Positions 37,345 through 47,107 of a stretch of 64,000 bases of DNA are shown one piece after another. The translations under genes were made by a program, and so were the position numbers. The first letter of the stretch is position 1; every line of letters starts with the position of its first letter. Origin of the DNA: an uncultured Kordiimonas sp. (GTDB lineage: Bacteria > Pseudomonadota > Alphaproteobacteria > Sphingomonadales > Kordiimonadaceae); NCBI GenBank assembly GCA_947500295.1, contig CANMRM010000002.1, forward strand, positions 62,001-126,000. The letters run 5' to 3'. Under the pieces are notes generated by a model that saw only the letters and a program-made list of their open reading frames with translations, searched no databases and had not been told where the DNA came from.

Positions 37345-37350
37345 AAAAAC

Positions 37351-38460
37351 CTAGCCGCATAGCTCTTTCAGGGCTTGCTGACCAATGGCCAGGCACGATG
37401 TTAGCCCTGGCGATTCAAAGCCGAACATGTTCAGCAGACCTTTGATACCGTGATCCTTTGGACCCGAAAATATGAAATCATGATAGTTGCTTCCTCTTGG
37501 CTTGGTCTTGACCCTGATGCCTGAATAAGCCGGGCTTAGCCTTTCTGTCTGAACCGCCGGCCAGTAGGATGCGACTGCCTGCGCAAACTTGCTTTTTGCC
37601 GAGGCGTTGACGTCGTAGTTGATTTCTTCCACCCATTCCACGTCGGGCCCGAACCGGGCCTGTCCTGCCTGATCCAGAGTGAGATGGATACCGAGGCCGC
37701 CGGGAGTAGGGACCGGGTAGACCAGGCAATCAAAGGGTGTTTGACCCATGTAGCTGAAATAACTGCCTTTTGCGAACTCAACTGATGGAATGGAGGACGA
37801 CGGAAGTCCTGAGATGGACCGGGCCAACGGGATTGCACCTAGTCCAGCGCAGTTAACAACAGAGCTGGCCGCAACCCGATAGGGCGCGTTGTTGTTATCA
37901 ACTGTGAGAACAAGCTCGCCCTCGGTGGTTAAAATGTCGGTGACCCGCGTATGGAAACTTATTGTGCCGCCATGCGCCTCAATATCTGCCAACAGCGCCA
38001 ACATCAGTTGATGACTGTCAACTATGCCTGTGGAGGGAGACCAGATGGCTGCAGACGCCTTCAAGGCAGGCTCTTTTGTGGCGACGTCGGCCTCGGAAAG
38101 CCAGGCCAGATCGCTAACGCCGTTAGCGCGCCCCGTATGGAGTATCTCCTGAAGACCTGGAATTTGAGTCTCTTCGGTTGCAACAATGAGTTTGCCGCAT
38201 CGTTTGTGATCGATCCCGCGGTCCGCGCAATAGTTATAAAGCAAGTTTTTGCCTGGGCAGCAAAGAGCTGCCTTTTGACTGCCTGCGGGATAGTATATGC
38301 CTGCGTGGATTACCTCGCTGTTGCGCGAAGACGTTTCAGTGCCAATATCACCCGCCGCTTCAAGAAGCAGAATCTCGCGGCCAAATATCGCCAATTGACG
38401 TGCCACAGCCAACCCAACGACACCGGCACCAACAACGATACAATCAACTCGAGCCGTCAC
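37351..38460 (-). CDS. FAD-dependent oxidoreductase, L-2-hydroxyglutarate oxidase-like
   Basis: A 369-residue DAO-family flavoenzyme. The FAD-binding GAGVVGLAVARQLA is at the N-terminus, followed by the SSRNSEVIHAGIYYPAGSQKA segment typical of LhgO-type enzymes, and the C-terminal GLLNMFGFESPGLTS. This branch oxidises L-2-hydroxyglutarate to 2-oxoglutarate; related 2-hydroxyacids are possible substrates. The start is GTG 38460 with GAGGA upstream. The next leftward gene (TIR protein) ends 29 bases upstream, so the two may be co-transcribed. Confidence 0.85.
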   Translation of the reverse strand: MTARVDCIVVGAGVVGLAVARQLAIFGREILLLEAAGDIGTETSSRNSEVIHAGIYYPAGSQKAALCCPGKNLLYNYCADRGIDHKRCGKLIVATEETQIPGLQEILHTGRANGVSDLAWLSEADVATKEPALKASAAIWSPSTGIVDSHQLMLALLADIEAHGGTISFHTRVTDILTTEGELVLTVDNNNAPYRVAASSVVNCAGLGAIPLARSISGLPSSSIPSVEFAKGSYFSYMGQTPFDCLVYPVPTPGGLGIHLTLDQAGQARFGPDVEWVEEINYDVNASAKSKFAQAVASYWPAVQTERLSPAYSGIRVKTKPRGSNYHDFIFSGPKDHGIKGLLNMFGFESPGLTSCLAIGQQALKELCG

Positions 38461-38489
38461 GCATTTTCCTCATGTAACCGAGCGCAGGA

Positions 38490-40544
38490 TTATCTTGCGA
38501 TTTCGTTTTTGATAGAATGTTGACGTACCAACTGCCGGGCTTTCTGCAAGAGTTTCGTTCCGATTGGTGATGCCACAACAAATGAAGCCTCACTGTTGGT
38601 AACCACATCGGCGAGTTGCTGGTGAGCATTCGGGACTGAAATATTTAGGTCATTCAGAGCTATACGCTGAATTGCAAGCGACAAAGCAACATGCCGGCCG
38701 TTAAGGGAGTTTCTGACTTCTTCAGTCTCATGTCGCCAACGACTATGAATCCTTTGATAGACCTGCGCTGCCAACCCGGTATCCCGGTCGGCTACAGCCA
38801 TTTCCAATCTGAGAAGCTCCAGCTTGTATCCGTAGAAACGCTGATGTGCTTTAAAATGATCCAGGGACAGGCTGCCGTCAGGGGCTGAACAGCCATTGTT
38901 CAGCACGTCCACAACCGCATCGCCATTACCTTCTATCCAGTAAATCTCCGCCAGAACCACCGTACTGACACAGCCTTGATACTCTGCGCGCTTGTTATCG
39001 GGCTCAAAAGACAGCAACTGGTCATGCAATTTGATTGAAAGGTTCAAATTCTCCTTGGCAGACTCATCTGCCCCCACGAGAATTTCTGTTTCCGCCAGCC
39101 ATCGCAAACTTCTGGCGTAGTTTGCAACGGCCCGCTGGTCGGATGGATCCTCTTCCGCAAGCCGCTGATAAAAGTGGCGCGACTTTCTCATGTTTGCCAA
39201 AGCATCTTCAAGCTGAGCCAGGTGCAACTGCGCCCACTGGAGGTGATAAAAACCTCCACCCAAAGGGTTTAACCACCAAGCGTTTTTCGGCTCACTGTCA
39301 GCATTTGACTGCCGAATATTCAGACCAACACGAAACTGTTCCAACGCCTCATTGATGCGACCAAGCTCCATCAACGCCCACCCTAAATGGATGTTCATAT
39401 CGCCTAGATGAGCACGAACCTCTTGTTTAAGGCCTTCGTGTTTGAAAAGCTCCTGGCCAACTCGAACTCTTTCCCGCCATACTGTTTCTGCCTCAGAATA
39501 TCGGCCATTAAAAATGTGGTTGGTTCCCACCCATTGCAGGCTCACCAAATGAGCATATCGAGCATCAACAGACTCAGGATGGCGCGTCAGCAGGGCATTT
39601 GTTGCTTTTTCAGCCCTTTCAAAAAGGCCGCTCGCCGGGTCTCTCAGGTCGCGGCCCAAATATAATCGACCCAGCTGTATGTATGAGCGTGCCTTTCGTG
39701 CCAAAGCACTTGGTGATAGCGAAGAGTCATCCTGGCTTTCGTAGTGGTCCACAATTTTCTCTACAACGGCATCCATCACCTCAACGCGCCCCAGTTCCTG
39801 GAGCCGATTGCCAGCCAGATCGTCCAACATAAAGGTGATTAGGTCTTCTGCCCGGGCTGTCTGGTTTTCAGCTTCTGAAAGAGCCTGCTTTGCTGCATCC
39901 TCAGCCAGATTTGCCCGAACCATAAGACCTGTCGTGACCAAAGTAGCCAGGAAAGACGCCAGTGCCACAGCGACCAGCCTGCTGTATCTTCTCCTAGAAT
40001 CTCGACGTAATAGTACATCTAGATCAACTTCCAGCAGTCCCGCGATAATTTTTTGGAGACCGCGCTGTTTGCCGTCTCCTTCAGTACGTGCGTCGGCAGC
40101 CAGAGGTGTTTGGCCTGTTACCAGGCGTAACTTTCGAAGTTCAGAAGGAATACAGCCCTGATAATCTGCCAGCCCTGCCACTTCAAAATTTGGTTCGCCG
40201 TCTACAATCAGACACAGGATTTTTCGACTGTCTCTATGTTGAATAAACTGCCGGATTTCATTGTTGACCCGAGAAGACCTCGCGGCATCAGTTGAACAAA
40301 CGACAATCAGATACTCCGAATCTTTCAGCGCACTTCGAATATTACCGTCCATGTTGGTGGAGGCCGGCAACTCCTCTCGATCACGAAACATCTTGCCGAG
40401 CTTTTTGCGCTTCGCCTCACCACTTCCGCTCTTGTCCAAATGTCGGGGTATGCGAAACGCTTCAAGCTTCTTCATCAGCCACACGGCCTGACGATTGTTT
40501 TTATGGCTGTAACTGATGAAAGCTTTGTATCGGAATTCCGTCAC
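38490..40544 (-). CDS. TIR-domain membrane protein with TPR repeats
   Basis: A 684-residue protein in three parts. Residues ~5-140 are a TIR domain (KAFISYSHKN, then LIVVCSTDAARSSRVNNEI), with a Glu at 96 at the place of the catalytic Glu of NAD-cleaving TIR domains. One hydrophobic span follows at ~188-212. The rest, ~240-680, is helical TPR-like repeat sequence. TIR domains with TPRs can be signalling scaffolds or NADases in defence; which applies here is unknown. The start is GTG 40544 with a weak ribosome site. It lies beside a LytS/LytTR pair on the same strand. Confidence 0.82.
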   Translation of the reverse strand: MTEFRYKAFISYSHKNNRQAVWLMKKLEAFRIPRHLDKSGSGEAKRKKLGKMFRDREELPASTNMDGNIRSALKDSEYLIVVCSTDAARSSRVNNEIRQFIQHRDSRKILCLIVDGEPNFEVAGLADYQGCIPSELRKLRLVTGQTPLAADARTEGDGKQRGLQKIIAGLLEVDLDVLLRRDSRRRYSRLVAVALASFLATLVTTGLMVRANLAEDAAKQALSEAENQTARAEDLITFMLDDLAGNRLQELGRVEVMDAVVEKIVDHYESQDDSSLSPSALARKARSYIQLGRLYLGRDLRDPASGLFERAEKATNALLTRHPESVDARYAHLVSLQWVGTNHIFNGRYSEAETVWRERVRVGQELFKHEGLKQEVRAHLGDMNIHLGWALMELGRINEALEQFRVGLNIRQSNADSEPKNAWWLNPLGGGFYHLQWAQLHLAQLEDALANMRKSRHFYQRLAEEDPSDQRAVANYARSLRWLAETEILVGADESAKENLNLSIKLHDQLLSFEPDNKRAEYQGCVSTVVLAEIYWIEGNGDAVVDVLNNGCSAPDGSLSLDHFKAHQRFYGYKLELLRLEMAVADRDTGLAAQVYQRIHSRWRHETEEVRNSLNGRHVALSLAIQRIALNDLNISVPNAHQQLADVVTNSEASFVVASPIGTKLLQKARQLVRQHSIKNEIAR

Positions 40545-40671
40545 GCCCCACGCCTGTCACTAGAATTTCGCCATCATGATACTCACGAGATGCCAATGTT
40601 ATATCAAGGTTCGGCACCCTTTTGTACATCTCAAAACAAAAAAACAGTAAATTTTAGGCTTATTTTTGCTC

Positions 40672-41415
40672 TCAGCGGTCAAGCCATCGCCGAAAATCGG
40701 ATACTCGGTCACGGCTGACGAGTACAGGAGACGGGTCGGCAGCCAGTTTCACCTGATAGCGACCTTCCTCGATGCGGATATCTTCCACTGCATCTATGGC
40801 AACCAGGCGCTGCCTGTTGATGCGAAAAAATCTTGCGGCATCCAGCTTGCGTTCCAGCTCATTGAGTGTGTCATCAATGTAAAAATCGCGCCCGTCAAAG
40901 GTTCTGAGGGCAATATCGCGCCCACGCGTTTCAAACCAAGCCGTTTCATCCACGCTAATACTGAACAGTCGATTGCCAGCGCGAATGAGAAACCGCTGCT
41001 TTGGCCCGTGTACCGCGTCGATGGCTTTTGCAACATCTCGCTTTGTGTCACTACCAAGCTGAAGTTTCAGAGCCTCATAGCGGTCAAAAGCTTCGTTTAC
41101 ATCGTCCGCCCGCACGGGCTTTAGCAAATACTCAATGCCGTTGGCTTTAAACGCCTGCAGGGCATAATCGTCAAAAGCCGTGCAGAAAACTACGGGGCAG
41201 GGAGGGTCGATCGCCTCGAATATATCGAAGCAAAGTCCATCCTCGAGCTGAATATCCATGAATATCAAATCATAGTTCTCGCGCAACAAACGCTGTGCGG
41301 CCCCTTCGCACGACGCTTCCACAGCTCCCACATCAGCGTCCGCCCGGCTTGCACAAATCAGGCTTTTGAGCCTTTCAGCAGCTATCGGTTCGTCTTCAAC
41401 AATAAGTATTTTCAT
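40672..41415 (-). CDS. LytTR-family response regulator
   Basis: A 247-residue regulator. The receiver domain (~1-120) has the acidic pair EDE near the N-terminus and phosphoacceptor Asp54 in LIFMDIQLEDG. The LytTR DNA-binding domain (~140-247) includes the FFRINRQRLVAIDAV segment. Its ATG overlaps the TGA of the kinase gene (ATGA), so the pair is translationally coupled. The target genes are unknown; the adjacent TIR-TPR gene is one candidate. Confidence 0.92.
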   Translation of the reverse strand: MKILIVEDEPIAAERLKSLICASRADADVGAVEASCEGAAQRLLRENYDLIFMDIQLEDGLCFDIFEAIDPPCPVVFCTAFDDYALQAFKANGIEYLLKPVRADDVNEAFDRYEALKLQLGSDTKRDVAKAIDAVHGPKQRFLIRAGNRLFSISVDETAWFETRGRDIALRTFDGRDFYIDDTLNELERKLDAARFFRINRQRLVAIDAVEDIRIEEGRYQVKLAADPSPVLVSRDRVSDFRRWLDR

Positions 41416-42473
41416 GAGATGGCCTGTATCGTCGGTGCGCGCACAATAAATTTGCCTTCCGACTTTTCAACGTCCAGGCCTTGTTTCAAAAGCAACTGAA
41501 AACGTCGATCCAAGTTCTTCAGCCCTGTACCAAGTGAGTGGCGTGTACGTTTCGGTTGCAAGGTATTTTCGACAACCAGCATTCTATCCCGGTCTATCCT
41601 GATTGTTATGGCAAGGGGTTGGTTTGCAGAAACAACATTATGCTTCAGTGCGTTCTCAACCAGCGTATATAGAGCCATGGGTGGAATATGGTTTGCGCGT
41701 GCGGGTTCATCTATCGCAATTTCAACGGACAGTCCGCCAGGCACCCGCACTTTATGAACCTGAAGAAGAGCCTGAACAGCCTTCAATTCATCGGCCAGAG
41801 CAACACTATCGGTTTCTCGATTTTGCAATACGTACCGGAAAACATCGGACAAATCGTCGACGAATCCGGCCGCTTTGCCCGGGTCGTCCTGAATGACTTG
41901 TGACAGGGTCGCAAAACTATTGAACAGGAAATGCGGGCTCACCTGGTTCCTGAGAGCGTCAAACTCTGCCAACAGGGCCTCGCGCGCCGCAGCTTCTTTT
42001 TCATAACGTTCCGCCTGCCAGGCGCCGTGATAATGAAAAGTTTCCAGCAAGCCGTTTATGAACAGGGGCATACCAATGGACAGCACGGTCATATCAACCA
42101 GAAAATCCGGCGACGTGGGGAAACCGAATAAAAGGGTGAACCAGCTGTAGGTCGCTGCAGAGACCGCCAACACCCCAAAAACTGCGCTGGAAAAATACCG
42201 GAGGATCGCAGCCTGCACAGCCGTCATTCGCGGTTTGCAGAACCTGTCAACCAGGCGGCCAACTGCTTCCGCACCAAAAACCAGAATGGTAGCAACAAAA
42301 TAGCCAAACACAGCGTCCAGGGAGAATAGGGCGAACATGTTGGTCCAGGGAATTTCGCCTTTCAACACATAGGCCGCTTTATAGTAGATCATCATTCCCA
42401 TGGCGACGAGTATCCACACGGAAACCAAAACGATGGTTCGCGGTGTTATCAGTTCTTTTATTCGTGCCAACAT
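41412..42473 (-). CDS. LytS-like sensor histidine kinase
   Basis: A 353-residue kinase. The N-terminal half has four hydrophobic spans. The HisKA_7/His_kinase-type segment LRNQVSPHFLFNSFATL carries the phosphoacceptor His, and an ATPase domain follows with LVENALKHN and GTGLKNLDRRF. It pairs with the coupled LytTR regulator. ATG 42473 is chosen because GGTGGGG lies upstream and the protein then begins close to its first span; ATG 42491 is possible, and the frame opens as far as 42593. Confidence 0.88.
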   Translation of the reverse strand: MLARIKELITPRTIVLVSVWILVAMGMMIYYKAAYVLKGEIPWTNMFALFSLDAVFGYFVATILVFGAEAVGRLVDRFCKPRMTAVQAAILRYFSSAVFGVLAVSAATYSWFTLLFGFPTSPDFLVDMTVLSIGMPLFINGLLETFHYHGAWQAERYEKEAAAREALLAEFDALRNQVSPHFLFNSFATLSQVIQDDPGKAAGFVDDLSDVFRYVLQNRETDSVALADELKAVQALLQVHKVRVPGGLSVEIAIDEPARANHIPPMALYTLVENALKHNVVSANQPLAITIRIDRDRMLVVENTLQPKRTRHSLGTGLKNLDRRFQLLLKQGLDVEKSEGKFIVRAPTIQAIS

Positions 42474-42722
42474 AATTAAAAGCCCCACCATTGTTTCGAC
42501 ACCCGTCCGGGCCGGACATTTATCTCGCGCTTGCTTCAATCCTACTTCAATATAGAATTTGTTTAACGCACTTTCCGTACCAACCGAACACACAAGGGAT
42601 CAGCCGCTTTTTTGAGGGGGTGAATGGCCATCGCAACTCTCCATCGACCTTTCTGGTGTACTTTAACCACCTATAATTGCATAAAAATTTAAGATAGTTT
42701 TAACCAGTTACTGCCATAGTGA

Positions 42723-42822
42723 GTGTGGGTCGAGTGAACCACGCCTATGCAGCAATTATGGGGAATCAGCTGCGGAGGAATGGGTAAGCCCGGCCAATGA
42801 GTGCACGTAAATTCCGGCCGGG
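42723..42822 (+). other. Potentially structured 5' leader of the PAS-chemoreceptor operon
   Basis: Three stem-loops can be drawn in the last 120 bases before the PAS gene: GTGTGG/CCACGC (42723-42744), GCAGC/GCTGC (42749-42773) and CCCGGCC/GGCCGGG (42789-42822). The third stem runs into the GGGAGGAATAGGGG ribosome site and could hide it. It does not match the c-di-GMP-I consensus that I know. The rest of the 367-base divergent region (42474-42722) is AT-rich near 42660-42715 and probably holds the promoters of both flanking operons. Confidence 0.35.
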
Positions 42823-42840
42823 GAGGAATAGGGGTTTACT

Positions 42841-43362
42841 ATGCACTTCGCAGGAAAAGAGGTCTATTTTGACCGTGATGACCTTATCGTCAGTAAAACT
42901 GACCTAGATGGTCGAATCGTCTACGCTAATCATACATTTCTTGAGGTTTCCGACTACCGAGAAGACGAGGTACTCGGCAAGCAGCACAATGTGATCCGAA
43001 ACCAGAATATGCCACGCGCCGTATTCGAGTTTCTCTGGTCAACAATTCAGGCAGGTAAAGAGATCTTCGCCTATGTCGTGAATTCAACAAAGCACGGTGA
43101 TCATTATTGGGTGCAGGCTCATGTGACACCCAGCCGAAGCGGCAACACTATTGTTGGCTACCATTCAACACGCAGGGTTCCCAACCCGCAAACCATCCAG
43201 AACATCGTGATGCCGCTCTATGACCGGTTGAGCGGCATTGAGCAACGCAACGCCAGCAAAAAGCAAGGCTTGCAGGATTCGGTTGAGGCTTTCAAGTCCA
43301 TGCTCGCTGAAAAAAACGTCAGCTATGACGAATTTATTTCTGATTTGAAAAAGGATGACTGA
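42841..43362 (+). CDS. Aer-type PAS-domain protein
   Basis: A 173-residue soluble protein. Residues ~8-125 are a PAS domain of the aerotaxis-receptor type, with the hallmarks SKTDLDGRIVYANHTFLEVS, HNVIRNQNMPRAVFEFLW and GDHYWVQAHVTPS. In E. coli Aer this domain binds FAD and senses redox state. A short helical C-terminus follows, with no membrane span or signalling domain. The next gene supplies the signalling domain, so the two likely form a split aerotaxis receptor. ATG 42841 follows AGGGG. Confidence 0.88.
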   Translation: MHFAGKEVYFDRDDLIVSKTDLDGRIVYANHTFLEVSDYREDEVLGKQHNVIRNQNMPRAVFEFLWSTIQAGKEIFAYVVNSTKHGDHYWVQAHVTPSRSGNTIVGYHSTRRVPNPQTIQNIVMPLYDRLSGIEQRNASKKQGLQDSVEAFKSMLAEKNVSYDEFISDLKKDD

Positions 43363-43363
43363 C

Positions 43364-44488
43364 ATGGATGGTACATCAACAACTATGCTCCACGCCGAAC
43401 CTCAGGTGTCTGCAGAAAAGCTGGAAGAGATTCTGTCTGTCGTAAGCGATGTTTGTAGAGGCAACTTTGAGTCTCGCATCAAAAACATCAGTGTCGAACC
43501 AGGCTTGGAAAAAGACTTGTGTCAACGTGTCAATGAGATGATTGACCGCGCTGACGCCTATGTGCGCGAGAGCACAGCTTCTCTGGGCTTTATCGCTCAA
43601 AACCAGTATTTCCGGCGCATATCACCGCATGGCTTGATGGGGGCTTATGGAACAGCCGCCAACGAAATCAATTCTGCGTCCGAAGGCATCGAGCACAAGA
43701 TGAATGAATTCCATTCGATTGTGGAATCGATTGCTGAAGCCTCCAGCGAACTTAATTCGAGCGCTGAAGGGTTAAATCAGTCCGTTGGGGATGCAACCGA
43801 AAAAACGACTGCGGTTTCGGCCTCTGCTGAACAAGCCGGCGCCAATGCGCAAACTGTTGCTTCTGCGGCGGAAGAATTGAACACTTCCATCCAGGAAATC
43901 AATCAGCAGGTCACACGGTCAACCGACTTGGCGCAGGAAGCTGTATCCGAGGCTGAAAAAACCAATGAACTTGTGCAGGGCCTGTCAGAGGCTTCTCGCC
44001 AGATTGAGACGGTCGTCGGTCTGATCAATGACATCGCAAGCCAGACCAACCTGCTGGCGCTCAATGCAACCATTGAAGCTGCCAGGGCCGGTGAGGCCGG
44101 TCGTGGGTTCGCAGTTGTGGCGTCTGAAGTCAAAAGCCTTGCTGTGCAAACAGCGCAGGCGACAGACGACATCAAGCAGCAGGTTTCAGAAATCCAAACA
44201 GCGACCACAACAGCCGTGGATTCCATTGGCGGCATCGGCAAGACCATTGGGTCTTTGAGTGAGTTTTCGTCATCAATCGCGGCTGCGGTGGAAGAGCAGG
44301 GCGCAGCAACCCAAGAGATTGCCCGCAATGTCGAAGAGGTCTCGGTCGGCGTCACAGAAGTGACCAGCAATATTGTTGACGTGAACAGCAATGTTGAGCA
44401 GGTCAACAATGTGTCCTCCAACGTGCTGGCTGTTGCCGGCAGCCTCGCGGATCAGGCACAGAAGCTGGAAGAAGTGCTGACCAGCTAA
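43364..44488 (+). CDS. Soluble methyl-accepting chemotaxis protein
   Basis: A 374-residue receptor without membrane spans. The N-terminal ~120 residues look helical and HAMP-like. The rest is a standard MCP signalling domain, with the hairpin tip [20 protein letters not shown] followed by RAGEAGRGFAVVASEVK. The C-terminal ~40 residues repeat a VxxVNSNVEQVNNVSSN-like coiled-coil pattern. ATG 43364 follows AAAGGA by 9 bases and abuts the PAS gene stop (43360-43362); an ATG at 43355 overlaps that stop but has no room for a ribosome site. It probably relays the PAS signal to CheA/CheW. Confidence 0.92.
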   Translation: MDGTSTTMLHAEPQVSAEKLEEILSVVSDVCRGNFESRIKNISVEPGLEKDLCQRVNEMIDRADAYVRESTASLGFIAQNQYFRRISPHGLMGAYGTAANEINSASEGIEHKMNEFHSIVESIAEASSELNSSAEGLNQSVGDATEKTTAVSASAEQAGANAQTVASAAEELNTSIQEINQQVTRSTDLAQEAVSEAEKTNELVQGLSEASRQIETVVGLINDIASQTNLLALNATIEAARAGEAGRGFAVVASEVKSLAVQTAQATDDIKQQVSEIQTATTTAVDSIGGIGKTIGSLSEFSSSIAAAVEEQGAATQEIARNVEEVSVGVTEVTSNIVDVNSNVEQVNNVSSNVLAVAGSLADQAQKLEEVLTS

Positions 44489-44497
44489 AGATCTATC

Positions 44498-44517
44498 GGG
44501 GCGCCAAAAGGCGCCTC
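44498..44517 (+). other. GC-rich stem-loop after the soluble chemoreceptor gene
   Basis: GGCGCC (44500-44505) and GGCGCC (44510-44515) pair around AAAA, and the outer GG/TC extends the stem to 8 bp with one G-U pair. No T run follows, so termination is uncertain. The rest of the 311-base gap (44518-44799) shows no gene or repeat; the AAGGAG ribosome site of the next gene is at 44786-44791. Confidence 0.45.
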
Positions 44518-44799
44518 GAATCCCAAAACCGGAAATACACCCTATAGCAGCCTCACCATCACGAGCGAACTCTCGTTCCCACATCAAACTGCTTTTCATG
44601 CACGCCACCAACTCTTTGAAACCTCGATGAAAGCCCGTCGTTTTGACGAAAGTCATTTCATACGGACCGGATATCTGACTGGATAGGGTCAGATTATTAT
44701 GGGGTTGAGTACTGCAAGTTTAGTGTGAGGCGACGTGCCTCACCGAACAATCCCTTCGTCACAATCAAGCTCAACCTCGCACACCAAGGAGTAAAGCTC

Positions 44800-46185
44800 T
44801 TGGCCGCTGTGATACGAGTGCCCTTATTTCCAAACCTTTGTCGCAAAGCCCTTGCGGTTTTGATTGGCGTCCTTTTTTGCATGTTAAGCATCGGCTCCAT
44901 CAGCCACGCCGAACAAACGGCCCATGTCATCAACATCGAAGGAGCAATTGGACCAGCGCTAGAGGCTCATCTGTCACGTGGTTTTGAGGAGGCGCGAACT
45001 GCAGGGGCGGATTTGATAATACTCCGTATCGATACACCTGGCGGCCTCGTTTCTTCTACGCGCGGCATTATCAAAACAATCCTCGGCTCTGACATACCGG
45101 TAGTGGGTTTCGTTGCTCCTTCCGGCTCTCGGGCCGCTAGCGCTGGTGCCTATATTTTGCTCTCAAGTCACATCGCTGTCATGGCACCGGGCACCAATGT
45201 TGGATCTGCCACGCCGGTAGCAATAGGGGGGACCCCGGGGGGAACAGACCCGACGCCCACCGATTCCGAACACCCTGACCTGGAAGATAAAATTATCAAT
45301 GACGCAAAAGCATATATGCGGGCGTTAGCCGAAATGCGTAACCGGCCTGGCGCCGCTGCAGAAAAGTTTGTCAGTGAAGCACTGAACTTCACCGCAGAAG
45401 AAGCGCTGAGAGAAGGCCTGATTGACCTTATTGCCACCAACACGCGCGACATGCTCAACAAGATTAACGGACGTACCATCAGCCTTGAAGGCACCGACGT
45501 CGTAATAACATCATCGACCATGGACGTGGTTGAGTTTCAGTCAACCTGGCGGGACGAGCTTCTTGGTTTCATCACCAATCCAAACGTCGCTTATCTGCTG
45601 TTGATCATTGGCATTTATGGGCTGGTAATCGAGTTTTCCAATCCCGGATTGTTTGCGCCCGGTATAATCGGCGGCGTATGCCTGATCCTGGGTATGTATG
45701 CGTTCCAGCTGTTGCCGGTCAATTATGCGGGGCTTGCTTTGATCGCACTGGGACTGGTCCTCATGACAACAGAAGCTTTTGTTCCGTCATTCGGAATCCT
45801 GGGTATTGGTGGCATAGCAAGCTTCCTGATGGGCTCAATAATGCTGTTCGATAACGGCGTGCCGGAACTTAAAATATCCCCCATCTTGATTGGAACTGTT
45901 TCGCTGACAACAGCGGGGCTTTTCCTGTTTGTCCTAACCTTTGCTGTGCGCGCATGGCGCCGCCCGTCAGTGAGTGGCAACGATGCCATGATTGGCGAAG
46001 TTGCAAAAGTGCTCGCATGGCAGGGCACACAGGGCAAGGTACTTGCACGTGGAGAAGTATGGGCCGCGGATTGTGACCATGAACTTGCTCCTCACGCTGA
46101 CGCAAAAATATTTAAAATAGAGGGTTTACGGCTACTTGTTACGCCAGTGGAGCCCTCCAACCCTAAGGATGAAGACAATGATTGA
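44800..46185 (+). CDS. nfeD: NfeD-family membrane-bound serine protease (ClpP-class)
   Basis: A 461-residue protein. The N-terminus holds a signal/anchor segment ([19 protein letters not shown]). A ClpP/SppA-like protease domain follows (residues ~45-240), with [14 protein letters not shown] and the nucleophile region [14 protein letters not shown]; the Ser of ASAGA and a downstream Lys are the expected dyad. Four or five membrane spans and a C-terminal OB-fold NfeD domain complete it. TTG 44800 is chosen because AAGGAG sits 8 bases upstream; the frame opens back to GTG 44725. It overlaps the slipin gene by 8 bases, the classic nfeD-stomatin pair. Confidence 0.92.
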   Translation: MAAVIRVPLFPNLCRKALAVLIGVLFCMLSIGSISHAEQTAHVINIEGAIGPALEAHLSRGFEEARTAGADLIILRIDTPGGLVSSTRGIIKTILGSDIPVVGFVAPSGSRAASAGAYILLSSHIAVMAPGTNVGSATPVAIGGTPGGTDPTPTDSEHPDLEDKIINDAKAYMRALAEMRNRPGAAAEKFVSEALNFTAEEALREGLIDLIATNTRDMLNKINGRTISLEGTDVVITSSTMDVVEFQSTWRDELLGFITNPNVAYLLLIIGIYGLVIEFSNPGLFAPGIIGGVCLILGMYAFQLLPVNYAGLALIALGLVLMTTEAFVPSFGILGIGGIASFLMGSIMLFDNGVPELKISPILIGTVSLTTAGLFLFVLTFAVRAWRRPSVSGNDAMIGEVAKVLAWQGTQGKVLARGEVWAADCDHELAPHADAKIFKIEGLRLLVTPVEPSNPKDEDND

Positions 46186-46951
46186 AGTCGCTTATTCGGC
46201 ATACAGCCTTGTGCTATTGGCCGTCTTGATCGCCTTTTCGGCCATCCGGATTTTGAGGGAATATGAACGCGGGGTAATCTTTTTGCTTGGGCGATTTTGG
46301 AAAGTCAAAGGCCCTGGGTTGATTATCGTGATCCCGCTGATCCAACGCATGGTGCGTGTGGACTTGCGCACAATGGTCATGGATGTTCCCGAACAAGACG
46401 TTATTTCACGGGATAATGTGTCTGTTAAGGTCAATGCCGTGGTCTATTACCGCGTTGTTGATGCAAAACGTGCGATTATAGAAGTCGAAAATTTCGAGTT
46501 CGCGACCAGTCAACTGGCCCAGACAACTCTGCGTTCGGTTCTTGGACAGCACCAGTTGGACGAAATGTTGGCTGAACGTGAAAGGCTTAATGATGACATC
46601 CGCCAGATTCTGGATGATCAGACAGACGCCTGGGGCATCAAGGTAATGAACGTGGAACTCAAACATGTGGACCTTGATCCGAGTATGATCCGCGCAATTG
46701 CAAAGGAAGCGGAAGCAGAACGCTTGCGGAGAGCCAAGGTTATTACGGCAGAAGGTGAGGCGCAGGCAGCGGATAATTTCCTAAAAGCAGCCGAAGTTTT
46801 GCACCAGCGGCCAGAGGCAATGCAGATCCGGTATTTAACGGCGCTTCATGAAATTGCAAATGAACGCTCATCGACGATTGTCTTTCCCATGCCCCTTGAT
46901 TTTATGGGGAAATTATCAAGCACCGCGTCCAGTGACAGTGAGGTCAAATAG
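46178..46951 (+). CDS. SPFH/band 7 slipin (stomatin-like) protein
   Basis: A 257-residue protein with an N-terminal membrane hairpin ([17 protein letters not shown]) and a band 7 domain ([20 protein letters not shown], then [19 protein letters not shown]). A C-terminal Glu/Ala-rich coiled coil ([20 protein letters not shown]) follows. Slipins form membrane scaffolds and are substrates or partners of NfeD proteases. ATG 46178 overlaps the nfeD stop and has AAGGATGA upstream. Confidence 0.94.
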   Translation: MIEVAYSAYSLVLLAVLIAFSAIRILREYERGVIFLLGRFWKVKGPGLIIVIPLIQRMVRVDLRTMVMDVPEQDVISRDNVSVKVNAVVYYRVVDAKRAIIEVENFEFATSQLAQTTLRSVLGQHQLDEMLAERERLNDDIRQILDDQTDAWGIKVMNVELKHVDLDPSMIRAIAKEAEAERLRRAKVITAEGEAQAADNFLKAAEVLHQRPEAMQIRYLTALHEIANERSSTIVFPMPLDFMGKLSSTASSDSEVK

Positions 46952-47107
46952 CACAATATCTGGCCCCATATTGGACCAGGAAAGGGTAGGTTTTTACGAA
47001 GCTAAAATATTACGTGAATTAACTGATAGATTTTGACTATCGTCAAAATGTCCAAGCTTTCTGGTGGTTACCGTTTATCGGATCAAATGACCATCGGAGG
47101 GATGACG

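Noticed and set aside
42720-42840. A c-di-GMP-I (GEMM) riboswitch in the leader of the PAS-chemoreceptor operon
   Set aside because: The leader is structured, but I cannot find the conserved core sequences of that class, so it is listed only as a potentially structured leader.
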